Below are positions 27,495 to 41,700 of a stretch of 64,000 nucleotides of DNA, in pieces; position 1 is the first letter of the stretch, and the number at the start of each line of letters is the position of its first letter. The position numbers were made by a program, and so were the translations under genes. The notes beneath the pieces were generated by a model, which was not told the origin of the DNA, ran no database searches, and saw only the letters and a list, made by a program, of their open reading frames with translations. Source of the stretch: Clavelina lepadiformis (Eukaryota > Chordata > Ascidiacea > Aplousobranchia > Clavelinidae); contig NC_135241.1 of NCBI RefSeq assembly GCF_947623445.1, positions 15,068,501-15,132,500 of the forward strand, given 5' to 3'.

Positions 27495-30400
27495 TTATTT
27501 AAAATTGCTTAATTTAAAATCCCTCCATTGTGGTAACATCACAGGCAGGTGTTGTGTAAGTTCACGAACGTGTGGCTCCAAGCACTTTCCTAGTAGCTTG
27601 TTGCCTTCATCAGATAAGTGCAGACCGTCACTCAAATACTTGGAGTAGTTGTCAGTTGACATCATTGTTTGCCATAAATCGATATGTCTGCAACCCCTTG
27701 CTTTTGCAACCTGGGAAATAAAAGTACAGCTTGAACTTACTATGGTTCTTCTAAAATTGACATGCTCTGTGCACTCGGGTTCTTCATTAATTTCAAAAAA
27801 CGTAAGCAAAACCTTAACAAAGCAAACCCAGGGTAATCCCAGTTACCCCAATGAGCATTCAGAGGAACCCAAGTTACTCTGCATAACAACTAAACAATAT
27901 TTTTTGTATACATTATAATTGTTGAAATGTTCTAAAGGTAGAGTACAAGTAACCATTGGCAAATGTAATCAATTGAAAAAGGAGTGTGGCGCATAATGTA
28001 AACTACATATATTAACTGAAATGAAAGTTCTGACTCCTAAGTACTCCTCGAGAAGGCTGAGTGTCCTTACCCGAAAGCACATCATTATGATAGCAAACAA
28101 AACATCTATTTCAAATAACCCGTGTAGGCAACACGTAACCAAAATGTATGGACGACAGAGCGTTCTCACTTTAGCACGTGTTAATCAAAAGTGAGCCAAA
28201 AAAGGTCGCAAGGATAAACAAAAACGTGAAGTAAATAGAAGTTAAATGTTCCCATAAAAATACATAAAATTGTTTTACATTAATTTGGGATAAGCTACTT
28301 TGTGTGGCCTTGACCTCCACAGGAGAAACGCAAACAAAACCTTTGTAAGAGAGACCGGTGCAAAGTGAATCACAAATGTTTATTTTCATGTTTTTTCATA
28401 TACTGTACAGCTTTTCACAGGAACTTCAATTCCGGTGATATAATTGCATCTGACTTGAACTCTATTTGCCTTTACAGAGTAATTTTGCTTATTAAGATAT
28501 TTTACTTTAAAAATTGATTCACTGTGTACCGGTACACAGTGAATATGGCACACGTATACAGTGAATCAAGACTAGAGTCAGCGTACTTTCTACTTGATGT
28601 CACAAATTTCTAAAAATGAGACATACCTTTAGTAATGCGAATAGGCAGTGAACTGTTTATTAAGTTGGGGGTATTTTTGTTAAGTCTTATTGTCAATGGC
28701 TTTATTTATACAAAACAAAGCACATCGCATCGTATTATACCTACAACAAAAAAAATGCTAAAATGAAATAAAACATTCAATAATTAAAAAAAAACAAAAG
28801 AAAAGCTTCGAAAGAAATGTTCGTTTCAAATCTGCTGTTATTGCTTAACACATAAATTGTTTCTAAGATCACAAGAAGCAGCCATTTGTTTACTGATGCA
28901 TGATTTACTGTGTACTATTGGCAGTCTGGGAACAAAATAAACTGAAACAACTCTATCTGAAAAAAATTTTGCTTTAGATTTAATTTGTATTTATCCACAC
29001 CTGTAACCGCAATTTGTAAAGAAGCACAAACTTGAATAAGTTCAAAGATGCGCCAAATATAAGAATTCCAATGCATCAACACGTTTTATAAACAAAAGAC
29101 TTCACTTGGCGTCGTCTCCCTTTTTTTACTATGGAAATAAAAGTTTTGGATCATCATGTTACAGTGATTTCTATAAAATAATTTTCGTTTTTGATTGGGT
29201 AATTCACTGTGTACCCGTGATTCACTGTACTATAGTCTCCCCTAGCGTTGCTTGGCAAAACTGTGTTACCAGTTAAGCATTTCTTTGCAGAGGTATAGGC
29301 AGTGAAAGAACAGGTACCAAAAACGATCAAAAAAATGATGTTAAACTTTCCAAGCAGCTGAGTGATATGCTACCACAGAAATATTTGTTCTAGCATATAT
29401 AATGTTATAATATTTGTTTTTTTCTAACAGGTCTATGTTTATATTTTATTTTAACTTCCAAGGTATTGTCTGAAATTATTGGCGCTACTGAACGTAATGT
29501 ATTGAAGAGAACCGGGCATCAATTCAATGCATTGCCCAAGGTCATTACAAACATGCCTGTGAAAAAAGATGAAAACAAAGTTATAAAATTAAGTTTGCAT
29601 AAACAAGCTCACACCCCAGTGGATGAGATCAAAGCTGTTAAAATTTATTATCTAATAAATACAATTGTTATTACCCTTGCTGATGCTTGACCATATGTTT
29701 TTGTTACATCATTAGAACGATCAGAGACATTTCCATTTCCCTTTGCAATCGTATTTTGTAGGTGTGCCTGATGAATAAATTATAATACAGTAAATATGTA
29801 ACAATATTTTTTACCAAAGATAAAGAAAACCTAATGACACTTGATTAAAAGTTTGCTTTGATCACCACAAATCGCATGGTTCTGGCTGAAATTTTTTTGT
29901 TTTTTGCTTTAGATATCTTTGTATAACTCAGCTTTTACTTGACCAGTCAGCATTTTTGCTAATTATGAGCAAAATAATTCCCGAAGTTAACCAAGCTTCA
30001 AAAAATTTGCTATTATGATTGCATTACGGCTACCCTGCAGTCCTTAATGTTGTAAGATAACCCCATTGTCGATCACAATGTGTATGGACGAATTAATTAT
30101 TTTATCACTTTTATCAACCTTGTTGAAATGAGCAATGGAAATCCGTTTCAGTTTTGGATAATATTGCACCCTGAGAGTTTAAAGAAACACTAAGGCTATT
30201 AACACTACATTTTTGGGTTTTTATATTTCTCTAATGTTCAGCTTTCACAAAAATAGAGGGTTCACAAGTTTTTTGTACACCTGTGCAAAGTGTTGTTTCC
30301 TTTTGAAGTCACCATTTTTTCTACTCCCCTTGAGGTAGAAACTTAGGCAAATTCTACTGTACAAATAAGTTTTTGGTTATTTGATTCTTTACTTGTATTT

Positions 30401-31310
30401 ACTCATCAAAGATAACTGTGACATATTCTTACTTTTTCGTCAACAGGAGGTGGTGATATAATAATGATTTTGTCTGCATCGAGGTCCATTTTCTTGAAAT
30501 TGTCTACGATTTTGTTTAAGTTCATTTCATATCGTTCAACCGGAACATGATGTTCTGAACTATATTCTGGTAGAGCAGCATCATTTGCACCGAAAAATAT
30601 AGTAGCAAATGCCACATCCTACAATAAAAATAAAACCAGGCGTAAGCAAAAAAAATATTATATTACACATTTTATTACCAATAAATAGGTATTTGGTATC
30701 GACTTCACAGCCCTACGTTTTATGCATCCTAATGTGCTTTCCAAAATAGTTATTCATCATCAAGACCAAGTACAGAAACAAGCTGAAAGTTGAAGGAGAC
30801 TTATGGTGTGCGCTCTCTGGGATTAAATCCCGCATTAAAGAGCTAGTTGCTAAGAAACAGTGTCAACTGTCTCACTGATTCGTGATCAATAAACAAAATG
30901 CAATTGCAACATTGCTGTTTGTATTTATTTATAAGTGTAGGGAGGCTTGAAGCGGAGAACATCATTCAAGGGTGTTTCAGTACCAAAAAGGTTATGAAAC
31001 GCAGTTTTACACAATATGCATTATAATTTTAATTGTTTGCCAATCACTGATCCAGAACAAAACATATTTATCATTATTAAAACTTAAAATATTAATATAC
31101 TTCAAAGGTACCCACATGAAGAAGATGTTCACTGAGTACGCTTTCTTGAATCTTTACTGCAAAATCAGTATTATATCCTGAAAATCCTCGATTAAAAATA
31201 TCACATTTTCTTTGTACAAGTTCATGGACATAGGTTTCCCAGCCTCTCGTAAAAGTGGAATACTGGGTAATGGAGTCACCAAACAGAATGATGCGTTTCC
31301 AGATAGCCAT
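27495..31310 (-). CDS. IAH1: IAH1-type SGNH esterase (isoamyl acetate-hydrolysing esterase 1), one exon not located
   Basis: Minus-strand exons 31310-31101, 30618-30433 and 27710-27495 are all phase 0. They carry the SGNH hydrolase blocks: I, ILFGDSITQ (Ser13 nucleophile); II, RGFSGYNT; III, IFFGANDA; V, SDGLHLSDEG (Asp/His of the triad). The last exon ends WRDFKLSNFK at a stop at 27495. Compared with the roughly 248-aa human enzyme, about 30 residues between SPPPVDEK and VAKARGC are missing, so an exon must lie in 27711-30432; I could not find it. The enzyme class hydrolyses short ester bonds. The donor at 31100 (after GTFE) was preferred over one 12 bp earlier because the length fits relatives better. 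Confidence 0.85.
28530..29232. mobile_element. Putative MITE with doubled inverted ends, ACAGTGAAT type
   Basis: The left side has ggtacacagtgaat followed 16 bp later by atacagtgaatc; the right side has attcactgtgtaccc followed by gattcactgtacta. These are inverted and doubled. TA dinucleotides at the outer ends and the CAGTG core would suit a Tc1/mariner-type origin. It lies in an IAH1 intron. No transposase is present. Confidence 0.5.
30060..30175 (+). repeat. Dispersed repeat, copy 2
   Basis: Matches 6665-6785: gatcacaatgtgtatgga, attattttatcacttttatcaa and gttttggataatattgcacc. It lies in an IAH1 intron. Confidence 0.5.
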
Positions 31311-31319
31311 GATAAAAGT

Positions 31320-33010
31320 GTTTCAATTATTAAAAGTTTACGTAAAATGATCACAAGTTACTTGATCACCACAAAATATCCTTTTCATCCTAAAGACGAT
31401 TTAGTAATATATCCATGAACACCAACAAAACATGCACAAAACAAAAGAAGAGAAATTGAGAGTATATGCCTATGATACAATTTGTAAATCATAATTGTAT
31501 GAAGATTGAACTGGTAAAACATATTTATAGATTTCTCACATTGCTACATTAATAGGAATATGCAAAATATAAAAAATTAAAAAACAAAATAGAAAAATTA
31601 AGAAACTTTCTGGCCTATTATATGCTACCAGAACACATTAGGCCAATTAAAACACTTGAGATTTTGCCTGTTTTCTACACAGAGTTCTTTGTTATTCTGA
31701 CCTTGTCCAAAATGCGACCTCTATAAGATGTAGAAATGTAACAAATTAAAAAGATTGAGATTTAAGAAAATAGAAATAATAGACTTTTACATTTGTGCAA
31801 TTCTGAATCTGTTAACTTCGTTCTTTTCACTTAAACAAGGTAACAGAGTCAAACTTTCAGTCTGACACCATGTTGACAAGTGAAAAAAATCAACCAGTTT
31901 TTTTGTTTATAGGTAATTGTAAAAAATTCTTATTCCATTGACCACACAACCCAAAACTGCAGCCATTCTATATGTCAAATGCACTATGTTCTTTTTCTTT
32001 TCCAAATCCTCCCGGTTACAATATGTGACTATTATTGAATAGCCTATGACTTCATTATTTTCAATAAGCAATATCAACATTGATGAAATATTTCACTTTT
32101 TCTTAATGCACTAAGAATCACAATTGTATTAAGGATTTAATCTGAGCACAACAATTCAAATAAAATAAACCAAACAAAGACAAATGATTTGGGTGGAAGC
32201 CACTGGGTTGTTTCTTTTTTGTAATCATTACTAGCGAAATACCATTCATTAACGGTTTGGGTATGATGACAACAAAGTTGTCTAACTTGACACTGAACTT
32301 CTACAAATTGAATTCAACAGTAGTTATCACAAGAATGACAACTGTATAAACTGATTATATTGAAGCTTCTTTAAACGATTACATTTAGACAAAAAATTGG
32401 CACAGAATAAAGCTGCTGCTGCTATTTTCTTAATACACGAATGAAAGAATAACTCACGCAATATAGGCAGGCACAACATTTATGTCACGACTTTAAAACA
32501 GAAAACAGGATGTCATTGGCACAAAAAAGTCACAAGAAATACTTTCAAACAAGTTTAACATTAGTGAAGCGTAATGAGTGAGCACGACTGGCTTCATTCA
32601 GTTAGCCATAATGATTGGCTAAATTACGATGAGAATTGAAGAAAATTTATCCGACCCACAAATGTTTTTGATACAGTGTCAGATAAATTTGTAGTTACAA
32701 GTACTACCCAAGATATGGATGGGAAAAAGATTGAATAGGTAGGCCTACACACCTGGCAAGCCGTCGCACGCCTGAGTTAGCAAGTATGGACAACAAAGAT
32801 CTCGGTGAATCCAGCCATGAAATAACCTACCGACCAGGTCCACGAATCACGAACCCCAACATTTTTTCTCATGGCACATATCCTTCAGTCTTTAGTTTAT
32901 AGACGTAGGTCTCTCTTTCGGTTAATGTTAATCATGCTCCCAAAACGTTTGGGACGTGATACTTCAGGACTACTTTTTGAGGATCGTGCCCAAAACTATT
33001 TGTCGACCTT
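31320..33010. other. Gene-free stretch upstream of IAH1
   Basis: AT-rich. It must include the IAH1 promoter. No exon, RNA gene or element end recognised. Confidence 0.4.
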
Positions 33011-33020
33011 TGCTTTAAAG

Positions 33021-33864
33021 CAGTGGTTCTTAACCTTTTTTCCCCCAGCGCCCCTTTTCAGAGGTTTCCATAGTCTGCTGCCCACCATAATGAAAGGGCT
33101 GTGTTAAAAATGATGAGTGTTTAGTGAAAAGACCGGCTTAATCGCCAATCCGGTTGCCTTGTATTTGGGAGAAGCGATATTATTTAATATATTAATAAGA
33201 GTAATAATAACAGCAATAATAATAACAGAAATAATAAGAGAATGGTTGATATAGAAAAATACACATTAATAAAGCAGGAAAAATGTATTTAATGGCTACC
33301 TTGGGCCTGGTGAGAACTTGCCAACTTAAGTATATCTGGTTCAATATTTGATAAAAAGAGCCTCAGATCACCCTTTTTACTTATTTTCAATCTATTTCTC
33401 TGCTTAGTTAAGAGTTGCAAGACCGAACTGAATCCCTTCTCTGTAGACTGAACTGAGCTAAGGCTTACTGTCTTGGCAATGAAATTGCGTTGACTTGCTG
33501 TTAACTAACTCTTCGGATTCTATGTTTAATGTTACGTCATAAACGAAATGCTGGCCTAAATAAAAAAAATAAAAACGTTCATAAACGGTACTCTTGGTAG
33601 CCTTTGCAATTTTTTTGGAATTTTACGATTCGACTAGAAGAGCCACAAAAAACATGCCGGTGAGCCGCAATTTGACCACCTATACAAAGCAAGAGTATAC
33701 ATTGATCTTGATCTAGCAGAACTACTAAAGCAAATTTGCAGTGAGGTAAATATCGTTTCACCTTCTGAATATAACGCCCCCTATAGCGCCCCCTGAGTTT
33801 TCCGCCCCTCTAAAAATCAAAAGCGCCACCTAGGGGCCGGTAGCGCCCAGGTTAAGAACCACTG
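33021..33864. mobile_element. Non-autonomous hAT element, CAGTGGTTCTTAACC ends, 844 bp
   Basis: Perfect 15-bp inverted ends cagtggttcttaacc and ggttaagaaccactg, with an exact 8-bp target duplication ctttaaag (33013-33020 and 33865-33872). The subterminal sequence has gcgcccctttt and agcgccccc blocks in opposite orientation. The end sequence matches the general hAT consensus. No transposase ORF. Confidence 0.93.
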
Positions 33865-33879
33865 CTTTAAAGTATACAG

Positions 33880-35770
33880 TATACTTTATAACAAAATTGC
33901 AACCAGCTAGCCTAAACCAAAATTAATACAAAACACAAGTCGTGCAAAAAATCGGTCACATTGTTATCTCGATAAATGGGAAGAAAACATGGTCACAAAC
34001 CCCTATACGTCTATCTTTAATGCTTTATAATGGACAATATCTAGCATATTACTCGTCTAATACCTATTATGTTATCTGTTGTGTTTTTTTCTGCGTTAAG
34101 TTTGAAGAAAATTGCAAAGGAAAACATGAAGGATGCAATTGGGGAGTTTCCCTCTTAAAATGCCAAGATTATAAATATCTTATATATATATATATATACC
34201 CTGTATATATCTAAAAACAAATTCTTTCATTTTTTTCATTCGTTTTAGTTTTTGCAGTTATTGTGCATGTCGAAAAACTGTGCCCCCGTTCGCATTTTTA
34301 CGTTCTTAACAACAACCATGTACTGCAAATTGGTGGAATAAATCGGGTAAATGACAAGGTTTAGAGCGCAAAAACGTGCATATTGCAATATTAGCAAGTT
34401 AATGTTTATTTTTTTCTCTTCACACTTTTGCTCCTAATTTTCATAACACACGGAATTTCATAAATGGCAGCTGATTAAGTCGACTAATGATAATTATAGC
34501 ACAGGTCAATTTTCAAATCCATTAATTGGCCAAAAACCCGACTGCGATTAAATGGAAAAAAAGCCAATAATTAAGTACCATTACTATCTGAAGCTGAAGG
34601 AACTTGCTTACTAAAATGAGTTCATGCATGGCAAACATGACGGCAGAAATCAGTTTCCATCTGTATTCATATTCCACGGTCACACTCCAAATAGTACTGC
34701 ATTTGCAAATATTACGTGAAACCAGTAACTGCAACATATATGAGACAAGTCTGGACATAGTGTCAGGAGGTGGTAAGGAGTTTTGTTATTACTGTAATTA
34801 AAACAGTGGATAGATGACAACGAAAATGATTAACCCTAAACCGAACGAGAATACAAGAATCTAAGAATAAAATATCAAAACCACACTACACATGTATGTC
34901 ATTCTGGTACGTTGTACCATTGCTGGTTAACTACTGCATAAGAGATGCGGGTGGATATTACGATACGGTTTTTACAAAGCACAAAATAATATGCCATTTA
35001 GCAACAAGAAAGTACAGAAAAAAGGGAATAAATAAATATTACAAATGACTATACGCTCTGTATGCAAATGTTACAATAATCTCTAATTACACAAAATGTG
35101 AATATCAATTAAAATAGCGCATATGCATTATAACAAGCATAATATTATCTGGACAATAATAATATCCTGACACAGTGTTTATGCTCGATTTCTAAAGCCC
35201 TCTTTATACTGACACTATGTCGGCAACGCAAGGATGCATGGACATCAAGCCAATAGGAAGCATGTTGCTGCTTGGCAGCCTCTCACAAAACAACAAACAG
35301 TAAACAGCAATCATTGCAAAAACATCACCAGTTTGGTGTGGACAGCACCAAAACATGTCATGTGTTTACTATCAAGTGATTAACATGGATACTAAAAGCT
35401 TGTGCGTAGCATGTCTGAAGAAATGTGTATTGTAAGGAAGTATACATGTGATGATGTGAAAGTAATTTGGATATAATCACATAGGGAAGACTTCTAATTT
35501 GTCACCATGAAATGAACAGAAAATAAATGAAAAAGGAACTGCTGAATTTCGGGTTTTGTTGAATAACCAAGATAATAAAACTTATATGGACCACCCAATA
35601 TATAAGTCTTGTTGATGTTTTTGCACTTCTAGTACATGGACAGCCCAAAAACAAATTCTGCTGTAATAACCGGCATATGTTATCTTGTCACCTCACATCT
35701 TCACAGCGTTAAAAATTGCATATTCACACCTTGGCATCTGGATTAAAGAAAGAAAACTGTATTCTTCATT
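33880..35770. other. Gene-free stretch downstream of GOPC
   Basis: AT-rich with a (ta)n run near 34182. No exon or element terminus identified. Confidence 0.4.
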
Positions 35771-35772
35771 CC

Positions 35773-35778
35773 TTTATT
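35773..35778 (-). terminator. Poly(A) signal AATAAA abutting the GOPC stop codon
   Basis: On the minus strand the stop TAG (35781-35779) is followed at once by AATAAA. If used, the 3' UTR would be only about 20-30 nt. Confidence 0.55.
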
Positions 35779-38700
35779 CTACCTATCCGACTCAGAAGAA
35801 CGTGAAACAGAGCCATGTGAATCAGTTAGCTTAGGTAATGTTACTAAGGAGTTTTCATTTGTGGAAAGTGTCACACTTTCATCAGATATTGAGGCCGATC
35901 TGTTTCTAGCCACTGTGTCAGATGGAGATGACTGTTGCATGGTTCTATAAGAAAAATATTGAATTTTAATAACGCATAACTGTGTGCTTTCATACGACAT
36001 GAAGTGATAAAGTTGCGAAATTATTGGTAGCATCAGTTGATAAAAAAAACTTGCATAAAGGTTAATTTAAAATACATAACTGTTAGTATGCACAGTACTT
36101 TACTTACTGTTCTTGATTATTTGTGTGGGCATCCTCAATGTGAGCAGCATCATTTTCACCTGCCACTTCAACACCATATGTCAACTCTTCCTCATCAACA
36201 TCTTCGTCAGCATTTACATAGACAACTTCTAAAGTTAGGGTGTCCAACTAAAACAAGACATTTAAAAATGCGAGTGCATAATAATCGATGGTATCAATTT
36301 TAAACAAAAGCGAATATATGTACCTGCTGGGACAACAACGCAACAGCTTCTTGATGTTTAACATGTCGTAAGTCATGACCATTAACAGACAAAACTGCAT
36401 CACCGACATAAAGACCTCCATTTCGATCTACAACAGCTCCATCGTGAATTTCAGAAATAAGAACAGGAACACCATGCTCTCTTCCGCCCTTGCATATAAA
36501 CACTTCACATGTCATCCGTGGAGAAATATTTTTATTAAGAAGTTATCCAATGTATATCTTATATCTTCACACATACAAACTCCACTTACGGTAATTGAAA
36601 TTCCTAAACCTTCTTCAGGAGACTTTTTAACAACAACTTGCCGCACTTCACCAACGCCATGTCGACGGTGATCGAGAGATTTTTCCTTAATATGTTAAAT
36701 AGATTATTTATACACTGAAAACTTTGCTGTTCATGAAATTTTGACAACGGAAAGGTTTTTTGGAAGGGGTCAGTTTAATAGTTCATGTTTTTACAAATCA
36801 GCGACCCCAAATTAGCCTAACATCGTTGTCAAACCTTTGGCATAAAAAATCGTGTTGACCAGTGTTATAAACCATGGTTAGCAATCATAATATGTATATA
36901 ATTAAGATATGCTTATAAAATAAAAATGTGTCCAGCATCAAGCAATATCTAAACATTTAGATTTTATAATATTCAAGTAAGTTGCAGGTTACAAATAAAG
37001 CAATATGGCAAAATAATTAAAAAAATTATAATTATGTTCTATGGTAAGTAAATACTTGGAACTAGAAATCTCCTAAAAAAACAATTACTCGAGTTGATAT
37101 AAACCTGAATATCAAAGTTTTAACACGAATGGACCTTGAACCTATTTGTGAGATGACTAAATGAAACAAAATGCAAATAACTTGTTTTATTTAGGATGCA
37201 ACATACTGTAATAAAAGTGCTTGATAAATCTTTTTCATGACCCTATAGTTTATTGGATTTTGAAAACATGTTTTCGCTTGTTGAAAAAAAGATTAGCAAC
37301 ATGGATTTAATAATTAGTCTTTCTTTTACCGATATATTTTGTCTTTGCTCCTTGTCAATTTTGACAAGTGTATCAATATATTTGAGTTTGCATAGGTGTT
37401 AATATTCATGTTTGCACAAATCTTGCAATAATTCACAATTCTGCAAACCTATTCAGGCTTGTATTGTTACATCCTCATTAAAAATAGAAACAATCGGTTT
37501 ATTAGGTGTACCAACAATGCCATTTTGCATATTGTTATCAAACTGCCACAATAAGTACAGCAGAAGTAATTGTCTACCTGCTACCTGATTGAGAAAACAA
37601 AGAAACAACTGTAATGTCTACAATACATTATATTACAACAACTGCAATGACATATCTGAATACCTGTTGTGGATAAGGCAACTTAGTAGCTCGTCTGCAA
37701 GCTTTTATTACAGTTTTGTGTCTATGAAGATGAATTTCAGCTTCAAGCTGATGCCACATCTTCTCAAAGTTTGGTGGCTTTATTTTTCTGCCAAGCAACT
37801 GAATCTGCTGTATCCTGAAGACAGTAATTATTGGTAGTTTGATGAAAATGATGACGGATGTTACGGTATATAGGACCTTTAGAAGTAACATACCATAACT
37901 TGTATGTTAAGCAACCGCAGAAATAAACTAGCACAATTAATCTACTTTCTAAAATTATAAAAAACAAACTAGTAGTTGGCTGGCTTTTATCCACCTACAT
38001 TTAAAGTAAATATATTTACTAAGGTGATAGGATCTAAACTAAAAGACTTCACAGTAAAATAAATTTATCTCATTCATTTGGTCACTTGATTACTCTTCAC
38101 AGAAATTTTTATATTTGTATTTAAAAGAACAATAAAATTACTTTTCAATCCATATTTTAACAAACGCTACGGCGCCTTTTTCATCGCCAAGTAAGACGAG
38201 ACTATGAACGAATTAAACTTCGAAACGAAATAAAATTATTATTGATTATGTACTCATGTTTGCATTCCGATAAGCCCTGAATGGTAAACTACTCAAAAGT
38301 CAGACAGTGGCCTACTGGAGAAGTAAGCCTATAAGCCTACAACAAACAAGTTGTTTTATTATAAATGATTTTTTTATCGTTGTTATGCAACGAAGTAAAA
38401 ACTTGATGGACAAGGAAAGCCTAGTCAAATTTATACAAAAGAAAGATAAATTCAGGTAGGCCTGTTTTAGGATAGAAATTAACTAAAAAAGCTATGTTAT
38501 GGTAGATACTGGACTCCCTTTTGTGTGCAAAAGGTCAATTAAGTTTGAAATTTTTAAGAATGGAGAAACACCTCCCAACAAATGTTTAAAAATTAACATG
38601 GCCATTTACTGCACAATGTGCATTTGTATGTACATACTATTTTGATCAAAAATAAAAGTTTAGTAGAAAATAGTTTATATCTCAAAATTTATGGTCATCA

Positions 38701-41700
38701 GGAATAGGATTACATAACATGATTTTTGTTGTGTAGATGGAGGTTAAATGTAATAGAATTTGTTTACATTAGTACTAACTTGGACAACACCACTGGGATC
38801 AAAATTTTCTATTCATAATAACACTAATTGGGTAGTATGATACACCCTGTCCATAAAATTTTAGAAAAAGATAGCTTTTCCAAACATTTACATCAAATTA
38901 TGTAATCAGTGTGTCAACTAAATGTATGACTAAAAACATGTGATTACTAACTAGAAACGTGATATGGCATATTACAGAAAGTTAATGAGAATGTCATTGC
39001 ACATCATTTACATACCTTCCAGCAAGTTCCTTATCAAGATATTTTGCAGCAAGTCGAGCCCCATATAATTCACTTTCCAGGGCAGCAATACGCTTACTAA
39101 GAGCAAGATTTTCCTGTTTCAGCGTAAATACCTCTTCCTTGAGCAATGCTTGACCTCTTATCTCACTTCTAAATTCCTCCATCTCATTATCCTTTAAAAA
39201 GAAATAAAATCCATAAGAAACAACTAAAAATACATCCAGATTTTTTTATCCATCATACAGGCACATCCACGATATTCGAGGATATCTGCAAGATACATAT
39301 GCAAAAATGAGTATCAGAGTAAAATGAAGTGTTATTGTCGAACAGGTATTATTATTAGGTTTCCATTTAAAAAAACATATATGGATTAAGCAATTTAAAT
39401 GAAAATATAACAGTTTAAATGTGTCAATAACTAGATATCATATCAATTTTATAAAACTGCTACTGTTGCGGTTTTGGATATGACCATTCAATAGCCATTG
39501 TCATAAAAAAAGTCATACATACAATCAGCTAGTCGATGTATTACTGCAACGAGTGCAATTCCTGTTTCAGGAAACTAATAATATACAGCAGCTGTGATCT
39601 GATTTGTTTGTTTTCAAGCTATAAGGCAGTTTATCTACAACAGACGACATACTAAGTCCAACTTTCTGGCTGAAATAAGTGCATGCATGACTAAGTACAC
39701 ACAGTATTTACTGCTTTCTTAATTATCTAAGTGATCAGAACAGTGGCTGGCAATTTATGAAATAGGTCAAATAAAAACTAAAAAGATTTAAAAAGTTGGT
39801 TAAACTTTAATGTAGGTATAATAGAATGTTAGAAAACTTTCAATAAATTAATTTTTAACACAACTTAATTTCAAAGTGTAAATAAGTGATTGCCTGTAAC
39901 ACTCTCCAATCATAAAATCAGTTACAACTTATCCTTACCACTGAAAAAAATAAATGAAATCAATTTCAAAAATGTTAATAGATATATATTTGGTTTATTG
40001 TCATGCATATACAATTGCTTTGTTATATTTAACTTACTAATTTCTCTTTGATTCCAGCTGAATCTACATCAACGCCTCCATTCCTAACTGAATGAAGTTG
40101 AAGTTGTAATGCATGCAGCTGTCGAACCAAACTTGAAGTCTCATGCTGTGCTGTCTCGAAGTCTGCTCTTGCAGTTAATAATTCTTCTCTCATGTTAACA
40201 GCCTCCGCCTGAAAACATATGTTTGTTCTACATAAAAAAAATATTTATATTTAACTGAAAATTCACACTGATTGATGTGTGATAAGTATATATATGAATA
40301 TCTATGAAAAGTTTCTTCATCTTCCATACATCTTTTTCAACTGACAAAGAAAATGTTAGCACATTACCTTAATGCTATTGAAGTTGTGCTGAATTCAACA
40401 CAAATATGAACAATTTACATGAATATTAACCCATTAACTGTTATTCTCAGATATAAATCTTGGGGGTAGTTAAAGACAAATCACTGCAATGTATGAAGTA
40501 AGAAAACAGTAGCAAAACTTGTAACTATGAAGACAAGATAACCTTAAACCACAGAACTTGTTTTAGCACTTGCCACTCAGTTTAATATTTTAGTTGAATT
40601 CATAAAGATGTTTTGTAATTATGTAAAAACGAAAAGAGGGTAATATGTAGATGTTGGTAGTTCTTAACCTGGGGTAAATGTCATCTATCCATGGGGTGAT
40701 TGGCTTATTCAACAGTTAAAATTAACTCCTCCAAAGATAAAATAGTCACAGTATTAAACTACTTAATAACGAAAACATTTTTTATTTAGTTTATAACAGT
40801 TTTGTTATCGTTTATCACCTTTTTTACATTTTTCTAACAAATTAAATTTTCAAACAATAGGTAGCTATATGTCCATTGCTGATGTTAGAAGGGGTAAACC
40901 TTACTATCAAAAATAAGCTTAGGGCCTTGGGGGTAAATAAGATGAAAAAGTCAAGAACTCCTCATATATGCTGTGACGGCCTCTAAGTTTGAAGGCTTAA
41001 ACATGATTTCTGATCCCTTGAATATTAACCAACTTTAATAAAAGCATAATGAGCAAAGTATGATTTGCACAAATAGCAAAATCTATTTGAATTCATCTTT
41101 TTACCAATTTAAATCTTCAATCTGGCACATCTTTAACTTTTTTATGACAAGGTGCAAAGTGAAATCTTATTATCAAAATAAATATTGTTAACACCTTCTG
41201 GTAAAGATTATCATTTATCAGTGCTTGGTAATATCTATACCAGTCTACACTTGGTGTAAAATCTCATAGACAAAGAGTCATAATACAAAATGGAATAAAT
41301 GCATATCAATTACATTTCTAACCAATTGAATTAAATTATTACAAACAGAGAAGTTATTCATAGCATAGGCGCTAACTCAGGGAGTGTGAGCGTGCACGGC
41401 ACACCCAGACTTTGGCAAGATGTTGCGTTTTTTGAAATCTTAAGAACCGTTAAAATGCTCGAAGTTTCTCTGAATTAAATTTTTAATAATCTCTGACTGG
41501 TTTCTTATCGTCTCAATGTAAGCACAAAGCTTCATTTCTGGAAATCCTTTTGTAGCCTATAGCCCTATAACGTGGTATAAAGACCTGTTTAAGCATAAAC
41601 TATTTGTATATTTTTACTTAATAAAACCGTGTGGAAATGTGTTTTAAGCATAACAAAATTTGTTTATTTTTGGCAAAGTCTGAATTGTTTTTAGTTTTTT

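Noticed and set aside
28960..29060. Minus-strand segment with a good donor site as the missing IAH1 exon
   Set aside because: The open frame does not resemble the expected IAH1 residues and its phase does not match the phase-0 neighbours.
29466..29690. 74-codon plus-strand frame that looks moderately protein-like
   Set aside because: No recognised domain, no clear splice partners, and it lies antisense within the IAH1 intron region.
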